Below are positions 58,486 through 64,000 of a DNA stretch of 64,000 bases, in pieces. The DNA is from Colletes latitarsis (lineage: Eukaryota > Arthropoda > Insecta > Hymenoptera > Colletidae). Each line of letters opens with the position of its first letter. Within the stretch, counting starts at the first letter, position 1. The stretch covers positions 186,001-250,000 of the forward strand of contig NW_027488368.1 of NCBI RefSeq assembly GCF_051014445.1. Reading direction: 5' to 3'. The position numbers and the translations under genes are program-made. The notes under the pieces were generated by a model, which was not told the origin of the DNA, did no database searches, and saw nothing but the letters and a program-made list of their open reading frames with translations.

Positions 58486-61400
58486 GTATGAGTCTGATGA
58501 GAGCAAATCCAAGGCCTAACCTAGACCTAACATGCGTTATCCTCTGAAATATTGATCGAAACCAGGTTTAATTGACTGTTTCAGTGTGGTACCACATTTC
58601 TATGTGATCCAAACCAGAAAAAGCCCAGAATCTGGCCACCAAGTATGAGAAATATGCAAACTTATGAGCCTGATGAGGGCAAATCCAAGGCATAACCTAG
58701 ACCTAACATGCGTTATCCTCTAAAACATTGATCGAAACCAGGTTTAGTCGACTGTTTCAGTGTGGTACCACATTACTATGTGACCCAAACCAGAAAAAAC
58801 CCAGGATCTGGCCAACAAGTATGTGAAGATTGCGAAAGTATGAGACTGAAGATGGGCAAATCCCAGACCTCACCTAGACCTAACTTGCGTTATCGCCTAA
58901 AACATTGATCGAAACCAGGTTTAATTGACTGTTTCAGTGTGGTACCACATTTCTATGTGATCCAAACCAGAAAAAGCAAAGGATCTGGCTAACAAGTAAG
59001 AGAAATATGCGAAAGTATGAGCCTCATGACGGCAAATCATAGACCCAACTCAGACCTAACATGTGTTATCCTGTAAAACATTGATCAAAACCATGTTTAA
59101 TCGACTGTATCAGTGTGGTTCCACACTACTATGTGATCCAAACCAGAAAAAACCCAGGATCTGTTCAAGAGGTATGTGAAGAATGTGGAAGTATGTGACT
59201 GATGAGGGCAAATCCAAGGCCTAACCTAGACCTAAAATGCGTTATCCTTTAAAGCATTGATCGAAATCAGGTTTAATGGACTGTTTCAGTGTGGTACCGC
59301 ATTACCACGTGATCCAAACCAGAAAAAACCCGGGATCTGTTCAACAATTATGTGAAGAATGCGAAAGTATGAGTCTGATGAGTGCGAATCCAAGGCCTAA
59401 CCTAGACCTAACATGCGTTATCATCTAAAATATTGATCGAATCCTGGTTTAATCGACTGTTTCTGTATGGTACCACATTACTATGTGATCCAAACCAGAA
59501 AAAACACAGGATCTGTTCACGAAGTATGTGAAGAATGAGGAACTATGCGACTGATGACGGCAAATCCCAGACCTCATCCAGACCTAACATACGTTATCCT
59601 CTAAAATATTGATCGGTACCAGGTTTAATTGACTGTTTCAGTGTAGTACCGCATTACTACGTGATCGAAACCAAAAAAGGTCCAGAATCTGGCCATCAAG
59701 TATGAGAAATATGCGAAAGTATGAGCCTGATGAGAGCAAATCCCATACCGAACATAGACCTAACATGGGTTATCCTCTAAAATATTGATCGAGACCAGGC
59801 TTAATGGTCTGTTTCAGTGTGGTACCACATTACTGTGTGGTCCAAACCAGAAAAAGCAAAGGTTCTGGCTAACAAGTAAGCGTAATATGCGAAAGTATGA
59901 GCCTGATGAGGGCAAATCCTAGACCTAACCCAGACCTAACATGCGTTATCCTCTAAAATATTTATCGAGACCTGGTTGAAATGACTGTTTCAGTGTGGTA
60001 CCACATTACTACGTGATCCAAACCAAAAAAAGCCCAGAGTCTGGCCATCAAGTATCAGAAATATGCGAAAGTATGAGCCTGATCAGTGGAACTCCCAGAC
60101 ATAACCTAGACCTAACATGTGTTATCCTGTAAAATATTGATCTAAACCAGGATTAATTGACTGTTTCGGTGTAGTACCGCATTACTACGTGATCGAAACC
60201 AAAAAAGGCCCAGAATCTGGCCATCAAGTATGTGAAGAATGCGAAAGTATGAGACTGATGAGGGCAAATCCCAGACCTAACCTAGACCTAACATGGGTTA
60301 TCCTCTAAAATATTGATCGAAACCAGGCTTAATGGTCTGTTTCAGTGTGGTACCACATTACTGTGTGGTCCAAACCAGAAAAAGCAAAGGTTCTGGCTAA
60401 CAAGTAAGCGTAATATGCGAAAGTATGAGCCTGATGAGGGCAAATCCTAGACCTAACCCAGACCTAACATGCGTTATCCTCTAAAATATTTATCGAGACC
60501 AGGTTGCATTGACTGTTTCAGTGTGGTACCACATTACTACGTGATCCAAACCAAAAAAAGCCCAGAATATGGCCATCAAGTATGAAAAATATGCGAAAGT
60601 ATGAGCCTGATGAGAGCAAATGCCAGACCTAACATAGACCTAGAATGCGTTATCCTCTAAAATATTGATCGAAACCAGGTTTAATGGTCTGTATCAGTGT
60701 GGTACCACATTACTACGTGATCCAAACAAGAAAAAACCCGGGATCTGTTCAACAAGTATGTGAAGAATGCGAAAGTATGAGTCTGATGAGGGCAAATCCA
60801 AGGCCTAACCTAGACCTAACATGCGTTATCGCCTAAAACATTGATCGACACCAGGTTTAATGGTCTGTTTCAGTGTGGTACCGCATTACTACGTGATCGA
60901 AACCATACAAGGCCCAGAATCTGGCCATCAAGTATGAGAAATATGCGAAAGTATTAGCCTGATGAGTGCAAATCCCTGACCTAGCCTAGACCTAACATGC
61001 GTTATCCTCAAAAATATTGATCGAATCCAGGTTTAATGGACTGTTTGTGTGTGGTACCGCATTACTACGTGGTCGAAACCGAAAAAGGCCCAGAATCTGG
61101 CCATCAAGTATGAGAAATATGCGAAAGTATGAGCTGGATGAGTGCAAATCCCTGACCTAACCTAGACCTAACATGCGTTATCCTGAAAAATATTGATCGA
61201 ATCCAGGTTTAATGGTCTGTTTCAGTGTGGTAACACATTACCACGAGATCCCAACCAGCAAAAACCCAGGATCTGTTCAACAAGTATGTGAAGAATGCGA
61301 AAGTATCAGTCTGATGAGAGCAAATCCAAGGCCTAACCTAGACTTAACATGCGTTATCCTCTGAAATATTGATCGAAACCAGGTTTAATTGACTGTTTCA

Positions 61401-62679
61401 GTGTGGTACCACATTTCTATGTGATCCAAACCAGAAAAAGCCCACAATCTGGCCACCAAGTATGAGAAATATGCAAAAGTATGAGACTGATGAGGGCAAA
61501 TCCAAGGCATAACCTAGACCTAACATGCGTTATCCTCTAAAACATTGATCGAAACCAGGTTTTGTCGACTGTTTCAGTGTGGTACCACATTACTATGTGA
61601 CCCAAACCAGAAAAAACCCAGGATCTGGCCAACAAGTATGTGAAGAATGCGAAAGTATGAGACTGAAGAGGGCAAATCCCAGACCTAATCTAGACCTAAC
61701 TTGCGTTATCGCCTAAAACATTGATCGAAACCAGGTTTAATTGACTGTTTCAGTGTGGTACCACCTTTCTATGTGATCCAAACCAGAAAAAGCAAAGGAT
61801 GTGGCAAACAAGTAAGGGAAATATCCGAAAGTATGAGCCTGATGAGGGCAAATCCTAGACCCAGTTCAGACCTAACATGCGTTATCCTCTAAAATATTGA
61901 TCGTGACCAGGTTTAGTCGACTGTTTCAGTGTGGTACCACACTTCTACGTGATCCAGACCAGAAAAAACCCGGGATATGTTCCTCAAGTATGTGAAGAAT
62001 GCGAAAGTATGATTCTGATGAGTGCAAATCCCAGGCCTAACATAGACCTAACATGCGTTATCCTCTAAAATATTGATCGAAACAAGGTTTAGTCGACTGG
62101 TTCAGTGTGGTACCACATTACTACGTGATCCAAACCAGAAAAAACCCAGGATCTGTTCCACAAGTATGTGAAGAATGCGAAAGTATGAGACTGATGAGGG
62201 CAAATCCCGACCTAACCCAGACCTAACATGCGTTATACTCTAAAATATTGATCGAGACCAGGTTAATCGACTGTTTCAGTGTCGTGTCACATTACTACGT
62301 GATCCAAACCAGAAAAAACCCAGGATCTGGCCAACAAGTATGTGAAGAATGCGAAAGTATGAGACTGAAGAGGGCAAATCCAAGGCCTAACCTAGACATA
62401 ACATGCGTTATCCTCTAAAATATTTATCGAGACCAGATTGAAATGACTCTTTCAGTGTGGTACCACATTACAACGTGACCCAAACCAAAAAAAACCCAGG
62501 ATCAGTTCAAGGAGTACATGAAGAATGCGAAGTATGAGTCCGATGTGGGCAAATCCCAGGCCTAGCCTGGACCTAACATTTGTTAACTTCTAAATTATTG
62601 ATCGAAACCAGGTTTAATGGACTGTTTCAGTGTGGTACCATATTGCTACGTCATCCAAAGCAGTGGATGCCCAGGATCT

Positions 62680-62822
62680 GGCCACCAAGTATGAGAAATA
62701 TGCAAAAGTATGAGACTGATGAGGGCAAATCCAAGGCATAACCTAGACCTAACATGCGTTATCCTCTAAAACATTGATCGAAACCAGGTTTTGTCGACTG
62801 TTTCAGTGTGGTACCACATTAC
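62680..62822. repeat. Conversion-like patch of about 140 bp
   Basis: The surrounding sequence follows 42.2-43.6 kb at offsets of 19,720 (left) and 19,718 (right). Inside the patch it instead matches the monomer at 61451-61590, including the rare GGTTTTGTCGACTG and GCATAACC. The change of partner and back, with array phase kept, looks like gene conversion or template switching between nearby monomers. Confidence 0.7.
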
Positions 62823-63653
62823 TACGTGATCGAAACCAGAAAAAGATCAGAACCTGGCCATCAAGTATGAGAAATATGCGAGAGTATGAGTCTGATGAGA
62901 GCAAATCCCAGACCTAACATAGACCTAACATGCGTTATCCACTAAAATATTGATCGAAACAAGGTTTAGTCGACTGTTTCAGTGTGGTACCACATTACTA
63001 CGTGATCCAAACCAGAAAAAACCCAGGAGCTGTTCCACAAGTATGTGAAGAATGCGAAAGTATGAGTCTGATGAGGGCAAATCCCAGGCCTAACTTAGAC
63101 CTAACATGCGTTATCATCCAAAATATTGATCGCAACCTGGTTTAATGGTCTGTTTCAGTGTGGTAACACATTACCACGAGATCCAAACCAGAAAAAGCCC
63201 AGAATCTGGCCATCAAGTATGAGACATATGCGAAAGCGTGAGCCTGAAGAGGGCAAATCTAAGGCCTAACCTAGACCTAATATGCGTTATCCTCTAAATT
63301 ATTGATCGAAACCAGGTTTAATGGACTGTTTCAGTGTGGTACCACATTACTACGTGATCCAAACCAAAAAAAGCCCAGAATCTGGCCAACAAGTATGAGA
63401 AATATGCGAAAGTATGAGCCTGATGAGAGCAAATTCCAAACCTAACATAGACCTAACATGCGTTATCCTCTAAAATATTGATCAAAACCAGGTTTAATGG
63501 ACTGTTTCAGTGTGGTACCACATTACTACGTGATCCAAACCAAAAAAAGCCCAGAATCTGGCCAACAAGTATGAGAAATATGCGAAAGTATGAGCCTGAT
63601 GAGAGCAAATTCCAAACCTAACATAGACCTAACATGCGTTATCCACTAAAATA

Positions 63654-64000
63654 TTGATCGAGACCAGGTTTAATCGACTGTTTCAATGTGGTCCCACATT
63701 ACTACGTGATCCCAACCAGTAAAAGCCCAGGGTCTGGCCAACAAGTATGAGAAATATGCGAAAGTATTAGCCTCATGAGGGCAAATCACAGACCTAACAT
63801 AGACCTAACATGCGTTATCCACTAAAATATTGATCGAGACCAGGTTTAATCGACTGTTTCAATGTGGTCCCACATTACTACGTGATCCCAACCAGTAAAA
63901 GCCCAGGGTCTGGCCAACAAGTATGAGAAATATGCGAAAGTATTAGCCTCATGAGGGCAAATCAGAGACCTAACACAGACCTACCATGCGTGATCCTCTA
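63654..64000. repeat. Two adjacent near-identical monomers at the window end
   Basis: Units beginning at 63654 and 63830 (176 bp apart) share GAGACCAGGTTTAATCGAC, TTTCAATGTGGTCCC and CCAACCAGTAAAAGCCC. The second is cut by the window edge. They resemble monomers near 21285 and 32370. Confidence 0.75.

Larger units (their letters stand above)
54266..64000. repeat. 176-bp satellite array, right arm
   Basis: About 55 monomers in the same orientation as the left arm. From 54266 to about 61780 the variants match those just left of the element (44.4-48.28 kb), for example AAGCAAAGGATCTGGCTAAC and CATGACGGCAAATCC. From about 61786 they change to those of 41.5-43.7 kb. The array continues past the window end. 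No gene is seen. Confidence 0.96.

Overview
The window is about 58 kb of tandem satellite DNA interrupted by one nearly full-length non-LTR retrotransposon (48283-54265). No host gene, tRNA, rRNA or CRISPR array can be supported. The organism is a eukaryote and probably an insect: the element belongs by motif content to the R1 clade (the group of R1, TRAS, SART and Waldo), which is known mainly from arthropods, and each satellite monomer carries CCTAA-type words like the insect TTAGG telomere repeat read on the other strand. The species cannot be named from the sequence.

Satellite (1-48282 and 54266-64000): the monomer is 176 bp, measured directly from successive GGTACC sites (38, 214, 390), giving roughly 330 monomers, all in one orientation. 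It is AT-rich, with a 12-bp dyad centred on GGTACC, an A-tract about 25 bp downstream, and a CCTAA/CCTAG/CCTAA cluster near its end. Because 176 is not divisible by 3, the short ORFs in the array are not genes. The array is a mosaic of local amplifications: triplets of near-identical monomers (5808-6335, 27089-27616), a ten-monomer block duplicated in tandem (13794-17311), a roughly nine-monomer block (23100-25645), a 10.7-kb block duplicated head to tail (20706-31419 and 31784-42460), a shorter related block (42690-43765), and a twelve-monomer 2,110-bp duplication just after the retrotransposon (54266-58485). The stretch from about 44.4 to 61.7 kb uses a distinct set of monomer variants and holds the insertion. 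At 61.8-63.6 kb the array returns to variants typical of 41.5-43.7 kb.

Retrotransposon (48283-54265, plus strand): about 5.98 kb and GC-rich, in sharp contrast to its flanks. It ends in 24 A residues and lies between 13-bp perfect target-site duplications (15 bp if two ambiguous A residues are counted). Its order is a structured 5' UTR with an upstream ORF, ORF1 (Gag-like, three Cys/His zinc knuckles), ORF2 (AP-type endonuclease, reverse transcriptase, C-terminal Cys/His motif) and a 516-nt 3' UTR made of consecutive hairpins. ORF1 and ORF2 share a base in a TAATG stop-start, the arrangement known to couple translation in the R1-clade element SART1. ORF2 is broken by an apparent one-base deletion near 52890, downstream of the reverse transcriptase motifs, so this copy probably cannot make a complete ORF2 protein although its RNA signals look intact.

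The most unusual features are the density of long perfect inverted repeats through the UTRs and both ORFs of the element, and the fact that the 2,110-bp satellite duplication begins within about 9 bp of the retrotransposon target site.
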